Part shown: one piece after another, positions 45,424-56,073 of the stretch | How positions within the stretch are numbered: position 1 is the stretch's first letter | Layout: every line of letters starts with the position of its first letter | DNA from: Ganoderma boninense | Taxonomy: Eukaryota > Basidiomycota > Agaricomycetes > Polyporales > Polyporaceae | DNA length: 64,000 nucleotides | NCBI GenBank assembly: GCA_002900995.3 | Contig: CM035305.1 | Coordinates: 1,886,728 to 1,950,727, forward strand | Direction: 5' to 3' | Notes under the pieces: generated by a model | Database searches by the model: none | What the model saw: only the letters and a program-made list of their open reading frames with translations | What the model was told of the DNA's origin: nothing | Translations under genes and position numbers: made by a program

Positions 45424-48400
45424 TCAGGATGATACTTTTGCGGTCAGTCTCCGAGTCTCCTGCGGGGTGAACCGGAGGATGGTTGATAAGATGCGGACAA
45501 GGTGAGGCTAGCAAGACATGAGCACTCTATTTCATCAGGGGGAAGGAGGCACTCACCCGCATTTCCTTGTGTTCTAGGAATTGCAAAATGACGTTCCGAA
45601 GGTATTCGAAGTTGACCTCTTCCTCCGATGACTGGGGGATAGGAGTCCCCATTCTTTCCGGCGTGTCTCGTGAGGGAAGATCGGATATAGACGAGGTCGG
45701 CGAGCGCAGCTCCGAAGTGCTCTCATTACGTGCGGCCCAATATCCCACACCTGGGCCGCGTTGCTTCTCGAGCAGTGCCACCGATGACTGCACTTTACGG
45801 AGCTCCTCGCGTAAAGTCTGAAATCGAGTTGAGCATGGGCACGCCACTGTGATAAGGAAGCAGCTTGCCTTGTTCTGGTTGCGGAGCTGAGTCTCGCGAT
45901 TTTTGCCCTCGTCCACAAGTTGTTGCAAATCACCCGCCTTCGCGCTGACCTCCGCTAGTTGATCTTTGACCGCAGCCTGAAAGAATGAATGAGACCGTGT
46001 CAAAGAGCACACAATATCACATGCACCGACCTCAACCTCAGCGGCCTTCTCCAATTGGGCGAGCTGGTCCTTCAGCTGCTTGTGATAGGACCGGATCTCG
46101 CCCTTGAGTGACTCTATCTCCTGCTCCAAGACCTGCACACCTTCTGTCTCCGCCTCCTTGCTTCTCTGCGAGGAGTTGATCGCAGCCTTGAGGGACTCGA
46201 CCTCACGCGCACGCTCCTTCACAGTCTTACTCCAGCGTGCTTCGCCCTCGTCTCGCTCGCGCTCCGCCTCGGCTAGCCTCCTCCGTAGGTCGCTGAGCTT
46301 CATCTCGTGCTTTGATTCTGCAGCAGCGAGAAGGCGGGTCACTTCTTCTGCGGACGGCCCAGAGGGTACCCCCTTGATCTCTTGTTCCCGATGAACATCC
46401 GAGAACTCCTCCTGGAGAAGTTGAATGTGGTCATTGGCCTCACGAAGCTGATACTGTAACTCAGTGTTCTGGCCCTGGAGGGATTCGAGGTGGGACTGGA
46501 ACGACTCCGTCTCTGCTTGGCGAAGTTGTACTTGATCGAAAAGTTCGTCCTTCTCAGTTGAGAGCGTCTTCACGGTGTTCTCAAGCTCAACGATGCGCAA
46601 CTTCTTGTGCTCGATCTCCCTGACATGAGTCGTCTAACCTGAACTTCAGCTTTAGGTGACCATTAGAAGCAGCCACTAACACACCTTAGTCGTGATGGCC
46701 TCGAGTTCATACTGTCCCCGCAGAGCCGCGAGCTCCCTCTCGAACCTCTCCTTGGCTGTAGCAACCTCCTTGTCGAACTGTGCCCTCAGGCCTTGGATCG
46801 CTGACTCTCGTTCCGCGTTCGCCTTCTCAATCTCCCCTTGCAGTCTTGTCCTCTCTACTTTCTCTTTCTCCCGTTCGGCTTTCTCCGCCTCCTTCAACGT
46901 CCCCACCTCTTTCACCGCATCGTCCCGCTCCTTCTCTGCCTTCACGAGTTTCTGCCTGACCGTCTTGAGCAAGGCAATGGCCTTCGTCCTCTTCTCCTCT
47001 TCCTCCTTGGCGTCGTTTTTCGCCTTATCCAACTCGCTATGCAGTTTCTCGATCTCAGCCTTCCGCTTAGCAGACTCCTGCTCAACTTGGGCCGTCGAAT
47101 CTTGAGATGCCTTAAGCAGCCTCTCCGCTTCCTCAACTTGCCCCTTGAGCCGATCGATCTGATCTATTTGAGACTTCACCTCCAGACGATGAATATCGCG
47201 AAGCTCCTCGATACGCTCTTCCTGACCTGTACGAAACCTTCTAAATACGCAAGATCATACGGCACAAACAAAAACTCACGAGTTAGTTTACCATTCAGGC
47301 GTCGGATTTCGTCTTGTGCCATCTTGTCCTCCCATTAATGTGCTTAAATGCAGAAGAAAAGGTATGCAAGCTCACCTCCGTCTTGAAATTCGTGTTCTGT
47401 AGGAAGTCCCGCAGGGCATCGACCTCCGTCACGCTCTCCACGGAAGTCAATTCGCGCAGGATGCGGTCTGCCGCCAACTTCTCCGCCTGAAGACGTTTGA
47501 AAGACGTCGAGACGTCTGCGACGCACGTGAACGACAGAATCGGTGGACCGATCAAGTGAAACGTACCGGAAAACCGCTGCTCTACAAGCTTCAATCTCTT
47601 CTGAAGCGCCTCCACATCGACGCCATCGAAACTTTTCCCCTTCGCAGCCTCGTGCCGCGCTGTCTTCACACCGGTGGTGGTGGAAGCGTCTTCAGCTGAG
47701 GTGAGAGGATCCGGATGCTCGTCGCTGTTGAGTGGATTGGTAGGCTCAGAGGATGCATCGTCATCGACTCCGTTAATATCATTGACGGCAAGTCGATCAT
47801 CGACATAGGGTGCAGATGGCATGGCGCTCGGGGGGTCCGCAGCCGCGCCTACATCCCTGGGAGAAGCGTCAGAGGAGGTATCGTTACCAGCGGCGTGTAG
47901 ATCCCCCGAAAATGGAGGCTGTGAGTCCTGCGGCGAGAGCTGGATGGCATTCTCATTCGCTGGAGGAGATATAGCTAAACCAGAGGCCTCTTCACGTAGG
48001 GAGCTAGTTTCCTGTGCTGACGACGCCTCTACGATTGAGGCCTCGGCTGGAGGAACTTCAACCGAGAGCGGTGGGGACTGAGAAACCTGATCTTCTATGG
48101 AGGATGACGACTCCGACTGCGTTGACGAAGTGAGTGAGTTGACGTCGGTTGGTTGGAGACTCATTTCGTTAGGGGCCACAGCTTCCACTCTATGGTTAAA
48201 AAGGACAGAGGTCTCTGGTGCTGGAACAGGCATTGACGAAGGAGCAGGGGCGGCGATGGATTCGGTAAGCTTCTCCAGCGACTTCGTACCATCGACGACG
48301 GGCGACTGAAGAGGAGAATCTGGAAGAGGGGTAGAGGTTGGGGAAAGGGGGTTAGGTGGGCCCTTCACGGCGGGGAGATCCTGGTCTTGGGATGCACTCG

Positions 48401-48839
48401 GAGAAATAGCGAGTGGGTGCTCGGCCGTGGGCACCGGGGAAGGCGACGCCCTTGCGGAGGCGGTTGGGGTAGAGCTATTCGACGCATCTCCAATAGCAAA
48501 TTTCGCGCGCAATCTGTCTTCCAAAGTCGACCGTCCTGCAGTGCGAGGCTTTGGTGAGGGAGCTGGCGAGGAGATTGGTGCAGGCTCCGCAACAGGAGAG
48601 GAGGCAGATGTTGTCCGGGCATGGCTGACACCCGGACTTGCAGGTCGCTGGGAAGCCAAGGACTTCTTCAGACTGCTTAATGCTGACTCCGCGAGGTGAG
48701 ATGAAGAGGAGAGAGACGACCGGACGCCGTCTACTGAGGAACGTACTTGTGCCTCATCGCCATTTGGACTCGACGCGTCATGTGGATTCTTCGGTGGCTG
48801 GGACAAACTATCCACAGTGTGCCGCCAGCTGCTGAACAT
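45424..48839 (-). CDS. GRIP-domain golgin (Imh1/golgin-245 type)
   Basis: Exons 48839-47567, 47515-47376, 47328-47280, 47226-46685, 46633-46031, 45976-45869, 45817-45557 and 45507-45424 encode 1019 residues. The first ~400 are disordered, Ser/Pro-rich, starting MFSSWRHTVDSLSQPPKN. About 450 residues of heptad coiled coil follow (RLKGQVEEAERLLKASQDS, RRLAEAERERDEGEARW and similar). The end is the GRIP domain: NFEYLRNVILQFLEHKEMRP, then HLVRILSTILRFTPQETRR, with the Tyr that binds Arl1-GTP. Such golgins tether vesicles at the trans-Golgi. The intron at 45868-45818 starts GCAAGC, a GC-AG intron, and it is needed to restore NQNK-TLREEL. The start is the second ATG-like codon of the open frame; upstream MRSPSRA is less likely. 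Confidence 0.92.
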
Positions 48840-49129
48840 AGCTCTCGATGGGGACCGCAAGGGTCAGTGTGACGTCGACGTCTGAAGTGGGGAGTGGGGG
48901 TGGGCGGAAGTGTAGAGTATGGCGTAGTTCACCGCTTGACACCGAACGCGGCTGTAGTAACCGATCGGTGTGCGCTTGACCACGCCAACCGCTATTACAG
49001 CGTACGGTCCATGTCCATGTCAAGCGTCCTTCACCAGTACCGTACTCGTAATTCGGCAATCATAGCATGAAATTTATGTTCCAACAGTTCCAAGTAAGTC
49101 AATGGGGTAAAATACACGTGCATAGCAAC

Positions 49130-50240
49130 TCAAGGTGTCTCCGATTCTGTAACAGCTATGTCCTTCCCCTTACCGTTGAGCGCAGGGGGAGGGGGAGGCA
49201 CCATGGGAGGTGGCGTGGAAGGCGTCGAGGCATTCTGTGTTGTAGATCCACCAGCCAACTGCCATGCGGGTATTGACGGTTTCCCAGGGAGAATAGGTGT
49301 TGAGGGCCCAGTAGATATGCCTGGGCCGCGGCTCAAGAGGAGCGTTTTCAACGATCTCAGTTCTTGCTGCAGTTCTGCGAGGGATTGATTATGGCTCTCT
49401 TTGTTCTTCTCAATCACCTGTAGGAATCCGTTGAGTACAGTTGAATCCATGTTAAAGGGATGGCACCTCACTTTCGGCAACATCTCGCGTACATTATTGA
49501 CCTCTTCGCGAATCTCGCGCATCTCGTCTCTCGTTCTTGCCTCACCATCCCGCATACTCTTGACGACACCTTCTACTTCCTGCGTAACCTTGGAAACTTT
49601 CTCGTTTTGTTCCTCCACCGCCGTCCGAACCGCTGCAGTCTCAGCCTGTATTTCCTTCAAGAGAGCCTCGGCGGCATCAAATTGGGCAGCCATAGCATCC
49701 TTATCCTGTTCATATGCAGTTGCAGAAGGAGGTTTGAGGTGTGGAGAGACATATTTCTACAAACAATCTGTCACCAATGGACAGCACCTGCCAGAGCGTC
49801 TGTACTCACTCGAAAGAGAGCTGCTGCACCATACGCAATCGCACCAGACACAACAGCAGTAATCTAGGAAACGAATGGTCAGTTTCGAAAGGACTTGGAC
49901 GCAGACCCACTCACAAAGTAGTCTCTCCAGTCCCATTGAGATGGCGGCGGTTGAACGGGGTTATATGGCATGGGTCCATAGGCGGGGGCATACACACTTG
50001 GCCCGTATGCTGATGGCGGAGCAGTTTGATTCGCACCGGCTTGCCTCATAGCTTCTTCAATCTCCGGAGCAGTTAACCCCTTGGCCTCGAGGAACTGCAC
50101 CCGTTGAGCGAGGGGGGCAGTTTGGGCCTAGCAAGGACGTTTGGCTTGTACCCCGCACTGAGGATGCCACTACGCACCTTGGGGTCGGAAAGGAACGAGA
50201 CCGCATTGCGTATGAGGTCCTGTCTGTCTGGTGTGGCCAT
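49130..50240 (-). CDS. PEX14: Peroxisomal docking protein Pex14
   Basis: Exons 50240-50178, 50127-49915, 49863-49810, 49756-49472 and 49417-49130 encode 300 residues. The N-terminal three-helix Pex14 domain is clear: DRQDLIRNAVSFLSDPK, APLAQRVQFLEAKGL and TAPEIEEAMRQAG. It binds the WxxxF motifs of the receptor Pex5. A Pro/Tyr-rich linker precedes a hydrophobic membrane segment (ITAVVSGAIAYGAAALF). A coiled coil follows (LLKEIQAETAAVRTAVEEQ onward), then a Pro-rich tail ending in TESETP. The 54 nt exon 3 encodes exactly the membrane segment. The gene shares a 256 bp upstream region with mitochondrial EF-Tu, in divergent orientation. Confidence 0.93.
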
Positions 50241-50496
50241 GGCTGGTAAGGGCCGGACGAGGCAAATACGTGTTGAGTGTTGATGAGGCCGAGGAACAAG
50301 CTGCAGTGGCCTGTACCCGCCGGTACGCGCACGACCCGAGTCCGAGTGCGGGCGCTCGGATGGACGGGCGCCTGGCGCCACGAGCCCGCCGGAGAGAGCC
50401 GTGCCGCGCCTGCGAAGCGAGCGGTCACGAATTTTGGGTTGGTGTGCTAGCAGCGTCACTCGCGTCTGTGCTCCCTGCTTCCTTCTCCTCGCCATC
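50241..50496. promoter_or_regulatory. Bidirectional promoter region, PEX14 / TUF1
   Basis: Only 256 bp separate the two start codons, so transcription signals for a peroxisomal and a mitochondrial gene must overlap or abut. No TATA box is evident. Both genes are organelle-biogenesis genes, which makes shared control plausible but unproven. Confidence 0.55.
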
Positions 50497-52337
50497 ATGT
50501 TCAAGGCTCAGCTCCCCGCCACCAGGGTCATTGGCCGCCGTCTCCTCAGCTCCCGTGGTGCGTATTCACCACCGTTTCCTCTCCGTCCGCCTCATCCTGA
50601 CGCTGCACAGCGACGCAATCTCTCTACAGCTGCACGAGGACTTCGGTTAGATGCCAACCTACTGCCCCGTCACTCTGCAGGTCAGCGGGACGAAGCCTGG
50701 GTGCGTGTCTCCTGCTCACGTCATACGTAGTCATGCAGACATTTGTTGACGGCAACTCATCCACCCAGTCTTCTCTCGTGGGTACGCCGAGGCTGCTCCC
50801 TCCAAGTTCTCGCGTGCGAAGCCCCACTTGAACATTGGTACCATCGGTACGTGTATCTGAAGAAGTGACTTCGTCTACATGGGATATAAGCTAATCAATT
50901 TGGGTTTCGCCAAGGCCACGTCGACCATGGTAAGACCACTTTGACGGCCGCCATTACCAAGGTCCTTTCCGAGAAGGGTGCCGCAAGCTTCACCGACTAC
51001 GCGCAGATCGACAAGGCCCCTGAAGAGAAGGCCCGTGGTATCACCATCAACTCGGCACACGTCGAGTACGAGAGTGATACTCGTCACTATGGCCATATTG
51101 ACTGTCCTGGACACGCTGATTGTGAGTCTTGCCTTTCACGCGCAAAGTGCCCGTCCTCAATTACCTTCTCGTAGACATTAAAAACATGATCACCGGTGCC
51201 GCGCAGATGGACGGTGCTATCATTGTTGTGTCTGCGACTGACGGTCAAATGCCTCAGACTCGTGAGCACTTGCTGCTCGCCCGCCAAGTCGGCATCAAGA
51301 AGCTCGTCGTTTTCATTAACAAGGTCGACATGATCGCCGACAAGGAGATGCTTGAGCTCGTCGACATGGAGATGCGTGACCTACTTGCGACGTACAACTT
51401 CGACGGCGAAAACACTCCCATTATCATGGGTTCTGCTCTCGCTGCTCTCGAGGGCCGCGACCCTAGCATTGGTGCCGAGAAGATCAACGAGCTTATCAAG
51501 GCTTGTGACCACTGGCTCGAAATTCCTCCTCGTAAGTCGCTTTTGTGCATGGCGAACGAGTACTCACACATGTTCAGGTGATCTCGACAAACCTTTCCTC
51601 CTCCCCGTTGAGGATGTCTTCTCCATTTCTGGACGTGGTACGGTTGCCACCGGTCGTGTAAGCACGGTCCTCAACACTTCTCTGTGACGTCATTGCTCAT
51701 GATAGAACTAGGTGGAGCGTGGCGTCTGCAACAAGGGTGACGAAGTCGAGATCATTGGCTTCGGCACCAAGATCAAGTCGGTCTTGACTGGTATCGGTGC
51801 GTTGTGTGTGTGTATTCTGGATGTAGCGAGAATCACTCAGTAGCGAACAGAGGCGTTCCATAAGGAGCTTGACCGTGGTGAAGCCGGAGACAACATGGGC
51901 GCTCTGCTCCGTGGTATCAAGCGCGAACAGATCAAGCGTGGCCATGTCATCGTCGCCCCCGGCTCGATCAAGGCCGTGAAGAAGTTCCAGGCTCAGATTT
52001 ACGTCCTCACGAAGGACGAGGGTGGTCGTTACACCCCCTTCATGGCTAACTACACGCCCCAGCTCTTCCTCCGTACTGCCGACATTAGCACGCGGTTGTC
52101 ATGGCCAGAGGGTACCGCTGATGCGGAGGAGAAGATGGTCATGCCGGGTGATAACGTTGAGATGGTATGCTCGCTGCACCACGACGTTGCAGGCGAGGTT
52201 GGTTCTCGGTAAGTTTCGACGCAGGTCCTCATTATGGGTGCTTAGCTGAAGCTAAATCATCCTCCAGGTTCACGCTTCGGGAGGGTGGCAAGACCATCGG
52301 CACCGGCATTATCACCAAAATCCTTGAGACTGCATGA
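50497..52337 (+). CDS. TUF1: Mitochondrial elongation factor Tu
   Basis: Exons 50497-50557, 50769-50846, 50915-51121, 51175-51531, 51578-51657, 51712-51796, 51851-52208 and 52268-52337; 431 residues. An Arg-rich transit sequence ([20 protein letters not shown]) spans the first, 211 nt intron. GTPase motifs are intact: GHVDHGKT (G1, split one base after the preceding Gly), [12 protein letters not shown] (G2), DCPGHADYIKNM (G3), NKVD (G4) and SAL (G5). Domains 2 and 3 follow ([17 protein letters not shown]-like [14 protein letters not shown]). It delivers aminoacyl-tRNA to mitochondrial ribosomes. Codon use is strongly biased to C-ending codons, as in highly expressed genes. Confidence 0.97.
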
Positions 52338-52790
52338 ACATGAGGGAAAGGATCCATCTACTTGCGTTGTCATCATCATATATAGCCGCTTCGTTAATGT
52401 TTGTGCTTGTAATATCCCCTCCCCACTCATCGAAAAAGGAGATCCCGAGCTCGCACACTCGACCTTCGTACGTACACGCGTCGTGACCATTGTACCTTAT
52501 CCACGCATGTTATCGCATAGATGCTAGTGCAATTCCATATGCTCGCATGGACGCCTTCTGCAGTACATTACAGATGTGTGTGCGGTCTAACGTGCGTCGT
52601 CTCGGAGGATCTTGACGTAACGGCCCAGCCATAAGAGGGAAGCGCGATTGTCGTGGCCCGAGACCTGGCGAACGGAGTCCCGTCTCCCTGCGTCTACCCC
52701 TTCGTTCCTCGCTTCGCCGCTCGTCTCTTTTTCCTCTTTAGTGCCTGCGTCGGCGAATTGCACACCACTTGCTCTGCTACTAGTGCCAAA
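52338..52790. other. Intergenic between TUF1 and GCSH
   Basis: TUF1 3' region and the GCSH promoter, 453 bp. A plus-strand frame at 52648-52916 runs into the GCSH start but is not supported upstream of 52791. A pyrimidine-rich leader with TTTTTCCTC precedes the start. Confidence 0.5.
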
Positions 52791-53569
52791 ATGCTCTCTG
52801 CTATTCGCCAGGCCTCCCGTTCTAGCTCGTCCGCTCTGCGCGCCGCGCGCACTGCAGCCCCCGCTGCGCGCATCGTGCGCCCGACCGCGTTCGTCCGCAC
52901 CCTTATCAGTGAGTAGAGTTCGTCCCGTCCCAGTAAATCTGTTGGGATCCTGACCGCTCTGCAGCAAAGAGGTACACAGTGGACCACGAGACCGTTGCCT
53001 ACGATGACCAGACCGAAATTGGCACCGTGTCTATTACGGACTACGCCCAAAAAAGTCTTGGGGATGTCGTATATGTCGAGCTGCCCCAAGAGGGTTCCGA
53101 CATCGTGCAGGGTGGTGAGTCATGTGTGCACGTATCTGCCCTCCGGCCCCCAACACTACACGATTCATGCAGACCAAATTGGCGCTGTGGAGAGCGTGAA
53201 GGCAGCGTCGGACATCGTGAGTGCAGGTTTGTTACGTCTACAGGATGAAATTTTGACATGAGGACTAGTTCGCGCCTGTGTCCGGGAAGGTCGAGGAAAT
53301 CAACACGACCCTCAATGAACAGCCCGGTTTGCTGAACAAGTCCCCTGAAGATGAGGGTACGCTTTGTCCCATTCGTTCCCTCTATCCTGTGGACGATACT
53401 GACAAGCCTCCGCCCAGGTTGGCTTTGCAAGGTCAAGCTCTCGGATCCCAAGGAGGTACGTAAATATATAACCCGTCGCATGAGCACCTGCTGAACCTGT
53501 ATACGGCAGCTTGAGGAGCTCATGACGGAAGAAGCCTACCAAACGCACTGCGCGTCAGACCACCATTGA
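52791..53569 (+). CDS. GCV3: Glycine cleavage system H protein, mitochondrial
   Basis: Exons 52791-52908, 52965-53114, 53173-53216, 53269-53356, 53418-53455 and 53510-53569; 165 residues. A ~40-residue matrix-targeting sequence (MLSAIRQASRSSSSALRAAR...) precedes the lipoyl domain: KRYTVDHETVAYDDQ, GTVSITDYAQKSLGDVVYVE, then the lipoylation site GAVESVKAASD with its Lys, PVSGKVEEINTTLNEQPGLL and EGWLCKVKLSDPKELEELM. The H protein shuttles the aminomethyl group between P, T and L proteins and is also a donor in fungal lipoate relay. It lies 453 bp downstream of TUF1 on the same strand and converges with the NDUFB11 gene. Confidence 0.95.
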
Positions 53570-53873
53570 GGGATCGCCTTTGGCTTGGTTGGCGCAGAAG
53601 GGAAGAAGGGAGGGTTAGATGTCGAGCTTTACGAGCATAAGATGCGTGATTGGTTGGCTTCAACGCTACCATGCCATGGACGAAGATCCAGGGACAATAC
53701 GCGTACTTGATTAGACGACCTTAGTCTGCGTGCTTCAACGCAAGTAATGGACAAAAATCCACTATCCGCTTCTCTGAGAGGCTATGGCTCGTGGTCGTGC
53801 AAGCTGGAAGAGGATAGAAGTAGATTGGAGCGTGAATGCTACGCAGTGAATGACACAACATGACAGAATATGT
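53570..53873. other. Convergent 3' intergenic region, GCSH / NDUFB11
   Basis: 304 bp between two stop codons; holds both 3' ends. No gene seen. Confidence 0.5.
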
Positions 53874-54321
53874 CTAGAGTTCAGGCTTCTCGCCGCGCGC
53901 CTCCATACGAGCCTTGGCCTCCTTCAATGCCCAAGACTGGATGCTATTGGGTGGGGACTATTTAGAGGAGGGCTGCGCAGACAGCATGGGATGTTACACA
54001 CCTAGTGTCCGGCTTGTAGTACAACAGGACCGCGGCCACTCCCATCGTGCCATACATTCCAATGTACCAGGCCGCCTCCCAAGACTCTCTCTTGCGCTTT
54101 TGACCAGGCGCAAGTGGCTTTAGAGCGACGACGGAAGAGGTGTACTGAGCAAGGAATGCGACACACAGAGCTGAATTTCGTACCTTCTCGGAGAACAAAT
54201 AACCGGTGGGCTCGTTGTATTGCGGACCGTGGCCATGGGAAGCATAGCGCCTGCAGCTAGGAAGATTTCGGACTGAGCATGCCCGTCGCTGAAGAGCTCG
54301 TAGTGATGACGGAGAAGGCAT
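53874..54321 (-). CDS. Complex I subunit NDUFB11 (ESSS)
   Basis: Exons 54321-54184, 54117-54002 and 53943-53874; 107 residues. The N-terminus is an Arg-rich presequence (MPSPSSLRALQRRACSVRNL). Then come HGPQYNEPTGYLFSEKPLAP, GQKRKRESWEAAWYIGMYG and a single transmembrane helix (TMGVAAVLLYY), ending SIQSWALKEAKARMEARGE. The NEP(S/T)G-L-F motif before a charged WE-x-x-(W/Y) stretch is characteristic of this accessory subunit of the membrane arm. The start codon was chosen because the longer frame begins with GTG. It is the third mitochondrial gene in a row after TUF1 and GCSH. Confidence 0.88.
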
Positions 54322-54642
54322 GGGTGAAGGATGGGTGGTGAGTCCGTGTTCAGTCGAGTCCACCCGAGTCCCAGCGGGCGTTCCTTGAACGGCGCTTATT
54401 ATTACTGAGTGTCAGGGTTAAGGTTTCTATCCTTGGCTGGCAGTGTTATGTCAACTTATATGACCGTCCTCCCTCCACGGAACCTTGAAGGTCATTTATC
54501 GTCTGCTTCGAGAGACAAACTGGCAGCCGACAGTCCTGCATTGTGCAAGGTTGTCACCCGCGAGCAAGCCTCATTGCTTTCATGACGGTGGCATGCAAAA
54601 ATGGTATCGGTAGAGACTGGCTCCAATAGAAGTACTAGTACA
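54322..54642. other. Intergenic between NDUFB11 and NAA40
   Basis: 321 bp; NDUFB11 promoter and NAA40 3' side. No gene seen. Confidence 0.45.
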
Positions 54643-55576
54643 CTATAAAGCCTTGCAAAGAATCTCGTAATCAATGCCAGGCTCTTCATCCGGCGAAGTA
54701 GGATCTACGACAAACCTGAAGTCCAATTAGTTTCAGTACTACTAATGGGGTGAAATAGGAACCATACTCACCCCACTTTAGAGTACATCTCGCGCGCAGA
54801 TTTATTTACTACAATGCCATTCAGATCGTTCCCTTGTGCGTGGCCTGACAAACTTACCGTTCAACACGGTCAACAAGATCTTTTCCATCTGCCAGTGCGT
54901 GCCAACCTCCACGAGTCTTTCGACAAGGAACCGACCTAATCCGCGATTTCTGAAGCCTTCCGCGACTTGCAGCTCATAACTGCAGGATCTCCTTGAGTGA
55001 AAATACACCAGAATGTAGAGCAGCAACGCACCAGTAGACTAATTCTTCATCCTGGTCATATTCAAACCGGAAGTGCGTGAAGGCCACTATTCGCAGATCA
55101 GGCACCTCTGCCCGTGGCGAACCATCGTCATGCAGCATCAAAATGTATCTCGAGTTCTCGTGGAAAAGTTCTTCCTTCTTCTCTGGCGGATCCCATCCAA
55201 ACGAGGACGGCTCGACCCTGAGATCAAGAAGTCAGTAAGCACTTGCTTGAGCTCAAAGCTTAAGCCTGACCGTACATTGCTCTCATATTCGTTTCCCATA
55301 GTTTCCAGACTGCGTCTTGTTCGCTGGAAGACAAGCCTGAGCCTCGTTCTACACGCAGTAAGAACCTGCGTAGTATATGAACGAGCCTGATCTCGGATTT
55401 TTGACCAAAACGTCTACCACTCACTCCGTACCGCTGATAGTCACTGGCTCTTGGATATCCGCCACAGAGGAGATCTTATTGAGGGATGCCTATGAACAAG
55501 TGAGCAAGCATAGGATATCACTTAATGAGGGTTTCTCTACCTTGTTAGCAGCGCGTACACGCCTGGACGTCTTCAT
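54643..55576 (-). CDS. N-alpha-acetyltransferase NAA40 (NatD), histone H4/H2A-type
   Basis: Exons 55576-55541, 55489-55445, 55391-55366, 55323-55276, 55217-55032, 54979-54858, 54808-54772 and 54715-54643; 190 residues. GNAT fold landmarks: EQDAVWKLWETNMRAM, SSFGWDPPEKKEELF, RYILMLHDD, LRIVAFTHFRFEYDQDEELV, YELQVAEGFRNRGLGRFLVE (acetyl-CoA loop R/Q-x2-G-x-G/A), LLTVLN then KSAREMYSKVGFVVDP. NatD acetylates the N-terminus of histones H4 and H2A. The N-terminal part (MKTSRRVRAANKASLNKIS) matches the family's basic head. The junction between exons 2 and 3 uses a weak acceptor (ccgag) and is uncertain; the alternatives I tried break the frame. The gene is divergent from RIO2. Confidence 0.82.
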
Positions 55577-56073
55577 CACTGCCTTTCAGTATGCGTTCGA
55601 TCGACCCGCCAGTGGTTATATTTCTTGGAGAGCCCCGGCGACAGACTGGAAGACAAGGCTGGCAGGATTTTGACACAGTGCTCGCTCCTTCGCTTCGCTC
55701 AAACGTTCTTGGGGGTCAAAGGAAGAGAAACTTTGATAAAGGAAGAACTATTCCACCGGTGGCCAACACCAGCAGACGAACAGGTCGAAGCAAGGTCCTG
55801 GTTGCAACTTGCGGCCGCCGCCACAGGAGTCACGACGACGCGGAGCGCCCGCAGATGGATCGGAATGCTTTCGGTCACATGATGTCCTCTTCCTTTTCTA
55901 TAACCATCAAGTGCAGGATCCTTCGCACTCACCGGTACGGTGTTTTGCTCTCTGTATCAGTATGTATGTACTCGACAGTGATGGGTTAGACTCGTGGGGA
56001 AACCTGCGATCCGGTCATTGGTCCAGTCGATTTTTACACACGTTTTCCCCAGCTCCCCGCAAACTAGCCGGAC
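55577..56073. other. Divergent region, NAA40 / RIO2, with an unexplained 85-codon frame
   Basis: A plus-strand frame from 55625 to 55882 (RILTQCSLLRFAQTFLGV ... RWIGMLS) is open but has no recognised motif and overlaps the NAA40 upstream region. I treat it as unproven. The segment near 56074 is the RIO2 promoter. Confidence 0.35.

Noticed and set aside
46692..47338. Plus-strand frames of 137 and 166 codons rich in Ser, Leu and Phe
   Set aside because: Antisense shadows of the golgin coiled coil, whose Lys/Glu codons give Phe/Leu/Ser on the other strand.
55625..55882. 85-codon plus frame between NAA40 and RIO2
   Set aside because: No domain, no partner exon, and it lies within the shared promoter; left as unproven rather than annotated as a gene.
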